The position numbers and the translations under genes are program-made. Of a DNA stretch of 64,000 nt, positions 44,487 to 55,166 are shown in pieces. The DNA lies in assembly GCA_015143295.1 (NCBI GenBank), contig CM026557.1, positions 38,883,965-38,947,964 on the forward strand, read 5' to 3'. The stretch is from Tetracentron sinense (taxonomy: Eukaryota; Streptophyta; Magnoliopsida; Trochodendrales; Trochodendraceae). The notes beneath the pieces were generated by a model, which saw only the letters and a list, made by a program, of their open reading frames with translations, did no database searches and had not been told where the DNA came from. Numbering within the stretch: the stretch's first letter is position 1; each line of letters opens with the position of its first letter.

Positions 44487-45743
44487 ATGGCTGAGAGCTG
44501 CAACTCTCGAGGTTTCTCATGGCTGATGAAATCCTGCTTTCCGAATCCCCAGCAGGAATCCCGCCGTGAAACCACCTATCTCATCAAAGTCTCTGACAAA
44601 ATCCGCTCTGAAAACCGTCTTCACAGCCAGCAAACCAGTTTTTATTCCCTCCCCGAAGACCTCCTCCTCGAATGCCTCTCTAGAGTTTCTTCCACTTCTC
44701 TCCCTTCTGTCTCTCTCGTCTGCCGCCGATGGTCTCAACTTCTCGACTCTTCGGCCTTCTCCGATCTCCGCCGCAACCACGGCCTTCTTCATCAAACAGT
44801 ATTTGCCCTTGCCGTCACAGATTTCGGCGTTCATGCTGCGAATCACCGAATCGGAGAGGAATCCTCTTGGAAAATTACTTCTTTTCCTGCTATCCAGATC
44901 GTCACGCAAGAAATCTTCGAGGCGTCATTCTCTCACGCGCGTTTATCGGCGATCGGGAGGGGAATCTACATTCTCGGTCGAAATGCGACGGTCCGATACG
45001 ATACATGGACTGGTACAGTCACCTCAAGATCGCCGATGATTTTTCCGAGAAAAAAGTTCGCTGCTGCCGTAGTCTCCGGGAAAATCTACATCTCCGGTGG
45101 CGCTGCTCTTACTGCGTCAGTAGAGGAATATGACACAGAGAGCGACACGTGGAGGATCGTGGCGGAGGCGCCGAGACGGCGATACGGCTGCATTGGAGCT
45201 TCCGTCGACGGGATCTTTTATGTAATCGGAGGTTTGAAAATCGGTGGCCGTTCTGAGGTTACTCGCGGTGGAGGGACGGAGGCACACGTGTATGCTAGTT
45301 CAATGGATTTGTACGATGTAGAGGCGCGAGTGTGGTTGAGGAGCCGTGCAGTTCCCGGCGGAGGGTGCGTGGTGGCAGCTTGCGCCGCCGGGGGATACGT
45401 TTACGTTCTGGCGAGCCACGCAGTGGAGCTCTCCTTTTGGAGGTACGATGGCCGGAGGAGTGGAGCTTTTGGGGAGTGGTGCAGGATAAAGAGTCCTCCA
45501 CTACCTGCACAAGTTAGATTGGACAGTACAGTGAGATTTTGCTGTGTTGGGGTTAGAGAGAAGGTGGTGCTGGTGCAGGTGTTGGGCTGTATTGACGACC
45601 TATTGAGGAGAAGTGGGAGAAGCTGTAGAGGGTTAAAGGAAGGTTTGGTTTTGGTGTACGATAGCGAGGCCGGAGACTGGAGTAGAGGCGCCGATCTGCC
45701 GGAGATTATCCGTCGGGCTGCTTGTGTTTGTATCGAGTGCTAA
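44487..45743 (+). CDS. F-box/kelch-repeat protein, intronless
   Basis: The 418-residue protein begins MAESCNSRGFSWLMKSCFPN. The F-box spans about residues 53-96 (SLPEDLLLECLSRVSSTSLP, then VCRRWSQLL). Kelch-type repeats follow from about 150, with YILGRNATVRYDTWTG, IYISGGAALTASVEEYD with a W in SDTWR, and IFYVIGGLKIGG. The length and N-terminus resemble the single-exon Arabidopsis protein At5g26960. By family it is the substrate receptor of an SCF ubiquitin ligase: the F-box binds SKP1 and the kelch propeller binds the target, which is unknown. The ATG is followed by GCT, as in many plant genes, and has a TATA box 47 bp upstream. GC content is well above the flanks, and it is complete. A Mutator-like element lies in its upstream region. 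Confidence 0.93.
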   Translation: MAESCNSRGFSWLMKSCFPNPQQESRRETTYLIKVSDKIRSENRLHSQQTSFYSLPEDLLLECLSRVSSTSLPSVSLVCRRWSQLLDSSAFSDLRRNHGLLHQTVFALAVTDFGVHAANHRIGEESSWKITSFPAIQIVTQEIFEASFSHARLSAIGRGIYILGRNATVRYDTWTGTVTSRSPMIFPRKKFAAAVVSGKIYISGGAALTASVEEYDTESDTWRIVAEAPRRRYGCIGASVDGIFYVIGGLKIGGRSEVTRGGGTEAHVYASSMDLYDVEARVWLRSRAVPGGGCVVAACAAGGYVYVLASHAVELSFWRYDGRRSGAFGEWCRIKSPPLPAQVRLDSTVRFCCVGVREKVVLVQVLGCIDDLLRRSGRSCRGLKEGLVLVYDSEAGDWSRGADLPEIIRRAACVCIEC

Positions 45744-47480
45744 ATTGCGCATCAATGGCTATACTGCGCCTAAATTCGCTTTAGATTCTCTGTTGACGTG
45801 CGGTGCGTCGGTAACGTGCTAGCGCAGGTTAGAAAATTTTGAACCGAATATTTCAACATGTTGTTTTGGCGTTTACTGGGGGGGGGGGGGGGGGGGGGGG
45901 GGCGTTTTAGTCGATATCTATCGCGCAGGTTAGGAGAACTAGTCTTGTTGAGCTAACTTGCGCATCTAGTTGAGAAGACTAGAAAAGAATCTCGTGGACC
46001 CCGCTTCGAGGCTTGTACTACACGGGAGAGAAACTAATGGGAATACCAGGGGACGTAGAAGTGGGCCATCAAGCATCTTTAGCCTGTTACGGCATACCAT
46101 TGAAATGGGGCCAAATTAGTATTTCTGATGTTGGGTCGATCCTTGCGCAAATTAGAAAAACCATGAGGTTTTTATTATCTTGAACCTCCAGGCCCGTGCA
46201 TGTTAGAGAAAATTCAGAAGTTTGGAGATGGGGTAGAGACTAGAGAGGTTGATATCTGGCGTAAATTAGAAGCAACTGCGCTATTTCTGTTAAAGTTCGC
46301 TTCCCATATACTTGCTGGGCGTATCCTGGAGAATCGTGAAATATTTTTCTTTTTATTTCGTTGGAGCGCGGTGGCGAGGAACAGTCTCCTAGAGGAGGTC
46401 ATGGTGATACATTGGCGCATCTTTAAAGTGGGGTTTTGGATTTTCTATAATGCGCCAGGGAGAAAGCCTGACATCTGAGTGCTTGTAATCAAATCCTTAG
46501 CACGATACTTTCGAGATTTTTTATATGGATACCAATGAGGGTATGTCAATGGCCTGGCTACAAAAACCTCTTGTAAAAGAGCCCATCTCTGGCCCAAGCC
46601 CAAAACCAATGAATGGCGAGCTCCTGGATTCAGGGAAGGTTACCTGTCACATGTATGCTGTATCTAGGCCCTATTCAGTCCATAATTTCATAGAAAGCCC
46701 ACTCATAGATTTTGTGGGCCATAGGTTTTTGTACTGTAATTATTGGACGTGCCCATTTAGGGGTGGCCATGGGCAGTGGTTTACTGGGCTAGGCTAATCT
46801 CGACCAAGTCACATTAAAGTGATGCCCATTGAGCTAGGATGGACTTAAAACTCCTGTGTAGTGAATGAAAGTACTGGGCCTAGTTTGACTCAAATGTCCT
46901 GGACCAAAGACATGAATTAGCTCATGTTAAAGTAACAGTTATAAGGTAGGGGCCAGCCACTTACCAGTTAAAAATTCAAATATTGCAATTTTTTTTTTGT
47001 TAATGGCGAATTCTAATAAGATTAAACTTCTTTACGAAGGAAAGATTGCCCTTGGACTGGAGTTCATTGAGTTTTGATCTTCCATTTAGTGAAATACTTT
47101 TCTATCAATTTTTTTTTTTAGGTTACTCAGATTTGATTTTGATAATTTTTATGTATATATTATTAGTTTTCTTTGTTTCCATTTGTTATTGTATCATGGG
47201 AAAATTCTACGATGAGCTTAGGGAGGAGAACCGATCATCCTGAACAATTGTATACCTGATTAGTTCATGGGCAATGACTAAGACCCAATATGCATAGCCC
47301 AGCCCAGGTTCGGGATGGTCTTGGCCACTATCTCAGAGGGTCATTTATGTTTGTTCTCAATTTTGGGCCCTAAGATGAGTTTGGGCTGGGGTTGCACCAA
47401 CGTTGGTGCAGGCTGCAGCCCAACTCGTATAAATGTTTTCTATCTCCTATACTCAAGTGGGCCAAAATTCCCTCTATTCT
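45744..47480. other. 3' flank of F-box gene, poly-G tract, no gene seen
   Basis: The segment contains a 25-G run and several GCGCARRTTAGAAA motifs (45822, 45924, 46147, 46260). The open frames at 46200-46478 and 46525-46797 have no recognisable domain. Confidence 0.45.
45878..45902. repeat. homopolymer G25
   Basis: Twenty-five consecutive G residues, about 135 bp beyond the F-box gene stop codon. Confidence 0.95.
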
Positions 47481-47486
47481 AGTAGG

Positions 47487-47556
47487 ACCCTTCCTGTTGG
47501 TCCAGTGGATAGTGTGTTATCGTGCCGAGTAATTCGATGGATGTTCAAGCCTGTTT
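47487..47556 (+). repeat. tRNA-like / SINE-head fragment
   Basis: TTGGTCCAGTGGATAGTG resembles a pol III box A and GGATGTTCAAGCC a weak box B at tRNA-like spacing. The stem arms do not pair well, so it is not called a functional tRNA. Confidence 0.35.
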
Positions 47557-48020
47557 ATTAAATAAACGAGCTCGAAATCTTGAGCTCGACTTGTTCATTA
47601 AATAAATGAGCTCGAGCTTTAACACACGAGCTCGAGCCGAGTAGTTCATGAGTAGCTTGATTAATTAGATATAGCTATTTATTAGGTTTAAATTTTATTT
47701 TATTATTCTTGTATAGGTAAAAAAAAATCACAGTATTACCAAAAATTTTATGATTGTTTAAAGGATATTATTATTATGTAAAATACATTATATATTATTA
47801 ATCTTTACTAGTATATAACAAATATACTTAATTTTAAAATTTAAATGAAGTATATTTTGATATTTAAGTAAGTTAATTATATATATAATTGAGCTGAACT
47901 TTTAACGCGCTGAGTAGGGGTGTGTTCAAGTTTGACTCGTTAATTAAACGAGCTCGAAAATCAAGCTTGAGCTTGACTTGTTTACTAAATAAACGAACGA
48001 GCTCGAGTTGTTCGCGAGCA
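47540..48020. mobile_element. GAGCTCG-repeat element(s)
   Basis: AAATAAACGAGCTCG and CGAGCTCGTTTA-type words occur at 47565-47650 and again at 47930-48015 around an AT-rich middle. TAGGGGTGTGTTCAAG at 47917 is a hAT-like end. It may be two adjacent eroded copies. Confidence 0.5.
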
Positions 48021-48082
48021 CCTTTGTTTGATAATCACACTAGTGTATCCTCCAAGGGGAAAAATTGGGTTTGGGTCTCTTC

Positions 48083-48520
48083 GGTGCGTTCATTTGGCAA
48101 GGAAGTGGTGGAAGAAAATGAAATTTTCTTGCACTCAGTCTATAAGAAACACACTTTCATTTTCTTGCACTTTCTCAATAGTGACAATTTTACACAAAAA
48201 CTTTTTCCATCTTTTGAAAGAAAATTTAAATTTCTTTTTATTTTATTTTATTTTCTTTCACCCATTTTCTCGCCCAACGAACACATCCTAATGTGTTACC
48301 TTACTGAGAAAGTGAGAGAAAATAAAAGAAAAGTGAGCTTTCTTGCACTTTTCTTGGTTTGTGTGCAAAGAAAAATACTTTCATTTTTCTTGTACTTTCT
48401 CAAAAGTGATAAATTTTTTTCCCAAGAACTTCATCCATTTTTTAATTGTTGTTTTTTTTTTTAAAGTTTATTTTCTTTTATTTCTTTTATTTTCTTTCAC
48501 CCACTGGCTCGCCAAACGGA
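48083..48520. mobile_element. MITE pair, GGTGCGTTCATTTGG / CGCCAAACGGAACACGCC ends
   Basis: GGTGCGTTCATTTGGC and GCCCAACGAACACATCC are inverted (48083-48290). A second right end, GCTCGCCAAACGGAACACGCCC (48507-48531), follows a similar AAAGTGAGAGAAAATAAAA interior. Two related copies are probably adjacent. Confidence 0.5.
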
Positions 48521-49233
48521 ACACGCCCTTAGGAGTGAAGCAGTTGAAAAGCCACCTAATTTACTAATGTCATACTATTCTAACAATTGTCCAGTGTCAA
48601 GGAGTCAAGTGTCAAGGAGTCAATTACCGTATGCTATGTTTGGTTGTCGAGAAAATAAGCAAGAACATGGAAAAGAAAAGAAAATTTTGGATTAATACTA
48701 TATATTCTGATGAACCCTGACCCTTATTTTCTAGTCCTGTAATGAAACCCGAATGACTAAAAGACTAATAAAATCTTATGATATCCTAATAGGTGTTTTT
48801 TGGTACAAGTCATGATTAGGCCGCAACTCCGGTTAGTAGTATTAGTATCTATTCTAGGTTAGTGGGTTAATACCTAGCATTTGAAGTTTGGGAGATGGTG
48901 GATATTACAACCATCGTATACCTCAGGACTCGTCATGGGACCTAACCCCAAAGAGGGAGACACATGACCACTGGGACAATCCCATGGTGTGAGAACAGAG
49001 TTTCAATTCCTACTAAATCTAATACAATCTCTAGCTTAAGCATAACATGGTAACATAATGTGGAAGCAAGAATATAAAAACGGAAACGGAGAGCTAGGAC
49101 GGAAGAGCAGAAGAGTTTTTCTTCCAGAGATTTTAGAAGACCAAAGCTTTAGAGAGAATCGCGATTTGAGGAGAAATCCATTTTAATGCATAAGCAACAA
49201 AAACACATCTATCTACTACTATATGCTAGAGTT
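48521..49233. other. intergenic with dispersed-repeat remnants
   Basis: A partial CTATGTTTGGTTG element end lies at 48632-48690. The stretch 48826-48990 shares TTAGTATCTATTCTAGGTTA and ATTACAACCATCG words with 52066-52200. No gene seen. Confidence 0.4.
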
Positions 49234-49514
49234 GGCTTCGGATTCTCTCTGGCCTGTGCCAGAGAGATGCTCTCGGGCCACCACATTGAAGCGACAAGTG
49301 GAGGGAGAAGTCATTTCATTTCTCCCCTGATTTCGACTTCTCCCCATTTGATATATCACTCCCTTTATCTCACCATTTTATCACCATGTGTCAAATAAAG
49401 GGGGGAGAAGTCAAAATCATGGGCCCCATGAAATGACTTCTCCCTCCACTTGTCGCTTCATTTGTGGTGGCCCGAGAGCATCTCTCTGGCACGGGCCAGA
49501 GAGAATCCAAAGCC
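49234..49514. mobile_element. Mutator-type MITE, perfect 9-bp TSD
   Basis: GCTAGAGTT flanks both sides (49225-49233 and 49515-49523). The ends are GGCTTCGGATTCTCTCTGG and GGCTTTGGATTCTCTCTGG read inward. The arms of about 90 bp are highly similar, carrying GAGATGCTCTCGGGCCACCA and GAAGTCATTTCAT. It is the best-preserved copy of its subfamily in the window. Confidence 0.93.
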
Positions 49515-49523
49515 GCTAGAGTT

Positions 49524-49948
49524 AGTATGAGTTGGCAGTCTTCACATGATGCCACATAGGATTAACATGTGAAGCCACGTGGATTACTCTACACCCATCG
49601 ATTACTCTCCTCTAGCCACCTAGGATCTCCCTTCATCCATCCAAATTCTCACCATTAAAACTAATAAATGAGTCCCGCCCATTTTCTATCTCAACCCATC
49701 TCATTCATCTCCTTTTCTCTTTTCAGTTCAGTTCATTTCACACAGTCTCTACCCGTCCATCTTCTCACCATATTCACTTCATCCCATGGAAATAGAGAAT
49801 AGAGAAGGTAACTCTCTTGAACCCTTGGTCTCCCTTCAGATGGTTGTGGAGTTCTAATTCAAATGAGACTTTGCAACTCACCAACAAGAACCGAAATGAC
49901 ATGGTGAGAATTAGCATCATAAGATCTGATAGCTTCTCCGCATGATAT
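49524..49948. other. intergenic, no gene seen
   Basis: This could include decayed interior of the minus-strand Copia element to the right. Nothing readable. Confidence 0.35.
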
Positions 49949-50525
49949 GCTCTAATACCTGCCAATCTTCGTTAACCACATTTGATTATTCAGCAACAAT
50001 GATTACTGCTCCAACTACTAAAGACGCGGATGAAGCACATGGGAAAAGGAGTATGTCATGGGCCTTCCTTAGGGTTTATATACCCTTGCCCATAGGCCCC
50101 TCTTTCACTCTCATGATTTCGTAAGTTAGTCTTCCCCTCTTTATTCATTAAAGAAAAAAAGGAAGGTACGATGAGACTCAATGAAGTTATTCATCACAAA
50201 GGATATAGCTTATGTGATATTGATGGTGGTCATGAGATCTCTTCATCAAGAGATGATGGCTGTGTGAGAATCGTGATTGTTTGAGAAGCAAACCATGAAC
50301 CCATTGGTGGCCGTACACCCCTTCTCCCATTGATCACCGTGAGCTACTCTCTCTTGTGGTTGTAAGATCCTTCTCTTGCTCTTCTGAAGTCGTACACCCC
50401 CTTGATTGGATCTTGGTTCGAGGAGATTACTTCGACGCATCAGCAAAAGCTAAGTAACAACGGTAGCGGAAGCAGCTGTGTCTGATTCTGCAGCAAGTTT
50501 ACTGGGTGGGTGTTTGACGAGCCCG
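49949..50525 (-). mobile_element. Copia LTR fragment with primer-site remnant
   Basis: On the minus strand a TATA-like GGGTATATAAACCC lies about 110 bp before GGTATTAGAGCA (49949-49960), a diverged tRNA-Met primer site. The fossil LTR probably runs from near 50525 to about 49962. Its start is unclear, no matching LTR was found, and it looks old. Confidence 0.45.
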
Positions 50526-51044
50526 AGTGTTAGGCCTATTATTATGGGTAGGAGGGAGAGGGATAGGGGGCTTCTCTCTAGTGAGACACTTCGAAGGCGC
50601 CGATGATCAAGAGCCGGAAGTGTTGGAGCTGTTGGAAATTATTAAGACCTTTATCCATTTTCCTCATTACAAAAATAATTGCATGTGGCGGCGGATTTTT
50701 GAAGGCGGTTAGTAAAATCCGCCGCCATATATGGTATACCACGGTGGTATTATAATACCGCCATCCAAGCTGTTTTCGGAACAAAATTCACGACGGTTAA
50801 TTTATACCCGCCGTAATGTACTATATGACGACGGGTTTATACCTAACCGTCATGGTAGGCTTTCCCTCCAACCCTTTTGGTTTCCCACCTTCGCAATGGT
50901 GGCAAACATAGAACGGCGGTTTTAAGAAAAACCGTTGTTAAGATTATAGTATGGACGGCGGATTTAGTGTAACCGCAGTAGTATGTTCATATATGATGGC
51001 GGTATGTGGAAACTGCCGTGATAGTTAATTAATATCATCACGAT

Positions 51045-51432
51045 ACTTTCTTCTTTCTTCCTCTCCTACTCACTGCTCTCTGCTCTCCTGCTCTCTAGCT
51101 CTCCGGTCACTGCCCCACCTCCGACCACTTGAAGTCCGGCGACCCCACCATCTCCGACGACCTCCGACCAGCGTCGACGACCTGCAGCATTCTCTCCAGT
51201 GACCTGCTCGTTCTCGGCGGCCACATCCGGAACCTCTAGTGACATCCGAAACCTCCTGCCAAACTCAGGTGATCCCTTGAAACTGACATGCAAGCCATTT
51301 TTTTTGCTTTTGGCTTTCTCTCTCTTAACTCTCCTCTCTTTCAACTGCTGCAAAAAGACCATCAAGTTCACAGCACTAGCGCCGGACACCACCACCTCCA
51401 TCTTCATCTTCTCCACGTTGCTGTACACAGGT
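51045..51432 (+). other. transcribed-leader or captured-exon-like segment in the CACTA element
   Basis: A CT-rich stretch passes into GC-rich, coding-like sequence with repeated CCGACGACCTCCGACC-type words. It ends CTGTACACAG at a good donor, GTGAGCCCC, before 800 bp of T-rich intron-like DNA. It may be the element's own 5' leader exon or a captured piece of a host gene. No domain is recognised. Confidence 0.4.
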
Positions 51433-52264
51433 GAGCCCCATATCCTTTTTTTTTTAAATAATTTTTTTCTTTTAGTTTGGAATTTTAGATTTAGTTAAAA
51501 TGGATTGAATTATGTTAATTCATGTTTTTGATTTTTTAAAATTTAATTAGTTTATCTCAAATTTTAGTTTGTATATTAGGGTAGTTGGAAACCAGTTAAA
51601 ATATCTTTTTTGAACAAAACACTAGTTTAATTTTTCAAATCCTGTTTAAGTTAGTTTAGGCTAGCTTCAAATTGATCGATAATTCTGAATTTTCTTAGTT
51701 TTTATTTTTAGCTAGTATTAACCTAGCTAAAATTTTGATTCTAGTTTATGTTGTTAGATTTAACTTCATCATGTGGGTTAGCTTGTTTATACCATGGTTA
51801 GTTTTCCTTTCCATATAATAATTTCTGGTTTGGATCTTAGGTATTGGGGATTAGGTCTTAAGTTGGTAAATCTAGTTTTAGATAGTGCTGATAGGTTAAT
51901 TTTAATTTGTATCAAATCTGATTTCATGTTAATTACACTGATTCTTATGTAAAGACATAGTGAATTTTAGCTCTATGTTGGACCTTTCACCACATGGAAT
52001 GTTTTATTTCAATTGACAGCATTCATTTTTTTTCTTTTAAAAGTCATATGAGTACTTAGTCGGCAATCAGATTAATAGTGTTAATATTTGTTCTAAGTTA
52101 ATAGGATAATGTCTAACATTTGTTAAAGCTTGTCGAAGGATATATATTACAACCATCGCATCCCTTAACCATCTCAGAAACTACCCACTGGGAACACTTT
52201 ACTATTCCGACATCCTCATGTTGTTTTATTTGTTTAGTTAGGTTTAACCGCAATTAAAGACAGG

Positions 52265-52470
52265 GGCGGAGCCAAGGGGGGGCCTGGGGGGCACGTGCCT
52301 AGGGGTGGTTATTGAACAAAATGTTCGTGAACTAGCTACTCAGGCTCGGCTCGTTAAAAACTCGAGTATCGTTCGTTTATTTAGTAAACGAGCCGAGCTT
52401 GGACACTGTTTTTGAGCTCGTTTAGTAAACGAGCCGAGCTTGAACACACCCCTACTCGACTTGATAAAAG
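52265..52470. mobile_element. hAT end plus GAGCCGAGC-repeat element inside CACTA
   Basis: CAGGGGCGGAGCCAAGGGGGG is the left end of the hAT type seen at 39414, cut after about 40 bp. TAGGGGTGGTTATTGAAC and a GTTTAGTAAACGAGCCGAGC pair follow, with TTGAACACACCCCTA as the inverted end (52303-52456). Confidence 0.6.
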
Positions 52471-52473
52471 CTC

Positions 52474-52520
52474 AGTTTGATTATATATATATATATATAT
52501 TTATTTATTTATTTATTTGA
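52474..52520. repeat. (TA)n / (TTTA)n microsatellite
   Basis: TATATATATATATA is followed by TTTATTTATTTATTTATTTG. Confidence 0.9.
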
Positions 52521-53870
52521 AATATATATATAATTTATTTAAATACTAAAAATAAATATGTTTATATATTTATTTTATTTATTAGTTAAGTATATAGAAT
52601 TAATTAAATACCGCGGCAGGTTGACCCGCCGTGTTATTGGTCATAAATAATGGCGGTGGAATTCGCTGTGATAGAGTTAAGAAAGGACGGCAGTTCAACC
52701 CGCTGTGTTATTTGTCATAAATAACGGCGGTAGAAGTCGCCGTGACAGAGTTAAGAAAGGATGGCGGTACAAGACGCCGTTATATGAAACAGAAGCAAGG
52801 CGGTTATTAACCGCAGGGCTTTAGTGATATAAGACGGTGGATTCTTGTAACCGCCGTGCATATCCGCCGCCATAAGATTTCCCGACAAGATAATCTTCGA
52901 TGGGTTACTGCACCGCAGTGATACATTATGACCACGGTGATTTAAGATATCACGACGGCTTTGAACCGCCGTAACAAACCTTGAATATTGTAGTGCCTTA
53001 ATTCCATGTTTTCCCAATCTCCTCCTTCATTGTTCTTAGATGCTTATGCGAAGTCATTTGCAGTTGCTCACAAATTATGAAGAACTAAATATCACCTAAA
53101 CTATCCATTAAACAAGTTTCAAAATCTACCTTACACATCTTTAATTTTTAAGAGCTATGCAATGTACTTTGACATTAGTCATGTAACGACCCCAAAATCC
53201 TACAAGGCTAAAATAAGACTTTGGAATCGTCACATTACTTAAATCTGCTTAAAAATTCATGCATACAAGGCTACTACACGAGTCTCCAAAAATGAGAATA
53301 ACAAAATTCCGATTTCATCAAACTCAAACCATCCTGTACAACGGTTATCTGCCTAACATAATAAAATCCAACATAAACAAAATGTCTAAATCCCAACTGT
53401 AAAGTAATCAAATGAGCAACATCATCTAAAAGTCTATTACAAAAACCACAGCCAAGCAAAACATAAACTAATAGGTGTAGCCACCCAAGCCTCCGGTTCA
53501 TTTTTTGGAAGGCTCACCTTCACCACCTTCTTCGATGTAAGCTTCCTCAATCCACGGCTCCGCCGTGTACTCCTGCTCTAAACCTGCTAAGACAAAGTCC
53601 AGCTGAGTACAAAGGTACTCAGTGTATATAAAATCCAACCGACAACATAATATACCTGTACTTGGGTAAAAACATATCTAATAGCATAATAACATAATCA
53701 GAGTATGGAAGAACGTGTGCGCATATACATCATATCATCACCTTGACACGTGAACTTGTGAGAATCTTAGACTTAGAAGACAATATACTTATGAGCTGCT
53801 TATGCTTATGAGACCACGTGCTTGTGAGATGCTTATGTTTATGCACTTATTCAGATCATACAATGATGTG

Positions 53871-54003
53871 ACATGCCGTTCTTGGCGGATACGCACCATG
53901 TCTAAGAATCAAATGGTTGACATGCCGTTCTTGGCGGATACGGACCATGCCTATGAATCAAATGTAATTGACATGCCGTTCTTGGCAGATACGGACCATG
54001 CCT
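53871..54003. repeat. tandem ~50-bp repeat x3 in solo LTR
   Basis: ACATGCCGTTCTTGGCGGAT begins at 53871, 53920 and 53971, each followed by ACGSACCATG. TATGCTTATG words continue on the right. Confidence 0.88.
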
Positions 54004-54896
54004 ATGCTTATGCTTATTCAGAATGTCATACGTATGCCATGCTCATGCTTATGGTCCACATGTGTGACTTGTGAGACTCTTATCTTGACATACACGTGCA
54101 TATGTGCTTAAGTGTCGAAATAAACATTCGAGTTGGTAATTGCTTAGATTCCGATCTCCTACCATGGAAACTCCACTATACTGTCTCATACCAAATAGTT
54201 AGAGAATTCCCGGTTTGAGGGATGTTCCTCTAAGTTCTTACCTTCCCGACTATCAATTTCCATGCAAGTAATTAGACATACTTAACGAACAATCGCATAT
54301 ACATATCTTATCATAATTCATGTCACAATTCATAATCAATTTACCACCGTTTCATAAGAGTATGATAGTATTTATCATCTCAAGCATTTTCACAAATACC
54401 TTGGGTACGCATATTATGAATCCATTGCCCTTCTACATTTCTAACATTTCATCAAGCCATAAACCATTTATACAATCCAAATATCGTCTACATCCACATA
54501 TTAATCCAATCCTTCATACATTTCCCATCTTCCATACATTCTATCCACATTCTAATCCACATTTCCATCCACATTTCCATCCATAATTAGCTTACTTCAT
54601 AGAAAATTTGGGAAAAATGCATCTAATCTTTATTCTATCATTTCTATCATATTAACATTCACGAAACATTGAAATAGAGTTGATTAGGATAGTATATTGA
54701 CCTTAGGAATCCTTTCCTTGGATTCAAAATGCTCCCGAGGTGATTTGGGGAAGCTTTCCAAGCTCTCCTTGTAATATCCAAGCTATCTCTTTCTTCTCAA
54801 AGAAATCTCTCTCTCAAAGCCCTAGGTTTTCTCTCTCTTTTTGCCAAATTAGGTTAGAAATAGGTAGAGTATTCTAATACCCCGAAATAGGATCCC

Positions 54897-54904
54897 TATT
54901 TATA
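54897..54904 (-). promoter_or_regulatory. TATA box of the solo LTR
   Basis: The minus strand reads GGGGGTATAAATAGGGATCC, followed by an AGAGAGAGAAAACCTAGGG leader. Confidence 0.6.
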
Positions 54905-54968
54905 CCCCCAAGGGTTGAGGACCAAAAGACCAAAAAGCCCTTACTGAAATTCTGCAAAACAAGAAAGA

Positions 54969-55166
54969 CCGAGCGATCGGTGGTTATGACTGAGCTCTCG
55001 GTCAAAAACACCCTCTCTGGAAAAATTTCCCATACAAAAAAGTTTACCATTCGATAGCTACCGATCGATTGGTTGTGGACCGATCAATCGCTACTTCTGA
55101 CCGAGCGATTGGTTTTGTACCGAGCGATCGGTTTTGTATCGATCGATCCCTAGCGATCGGTGTTCT
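54969..55166. promoter_or_regulatory. GAGCGATCGGT / CGATCGATTGG cluster in LTR U3
   Basis: At least seven variants of CCGAGCGATCGGT or CCGATCGATTGG occur in 200 bp, immediately upstream (minus strand) of the LTR TATA box. Binding-site role is inferred. Confidence 0.55.

Larger units (their letters stand above)
50665..52995. mobile_element. non-autonomous CACTA element
   Basis: The right end, read inward, is CACTACAATATTCAAGG; the left end is CATTACAAAAATAATTGC. The 3-bp duplication CCT lies at 50662-50664 and 52996-52998. Both subterminal zones (50690-51020 and 52615-52980) are packed with GGCGG, CCGCCG and ACGGCGG motifs in both orientations, the usual transposase-binding repeats of CACTA elements. 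No transposase ORF. Inside are a leader-like segment (51045-51432) and a truncated hAT end near 52265. Confidence 0.9.

Noticed and set aside
44517-45510. Several long open frames overlapping the F-box gene on both strands
   Set aside because: They are shadows of the GC-rich coding frame. Only the 44487-45743 frame has F-box and kelch motifs.
47487-47556. Possible tRNA gene
   Set aside because: Box A and box B-like words are present but the stems do not pair, so it is kept only as a tRNA-like or SINE fragment.
47922-48464. 180-codon open frame
   Set aside because: It is Phe/Lys-rich, overlaps MITE ends and AT-rich filler, and has no domain.
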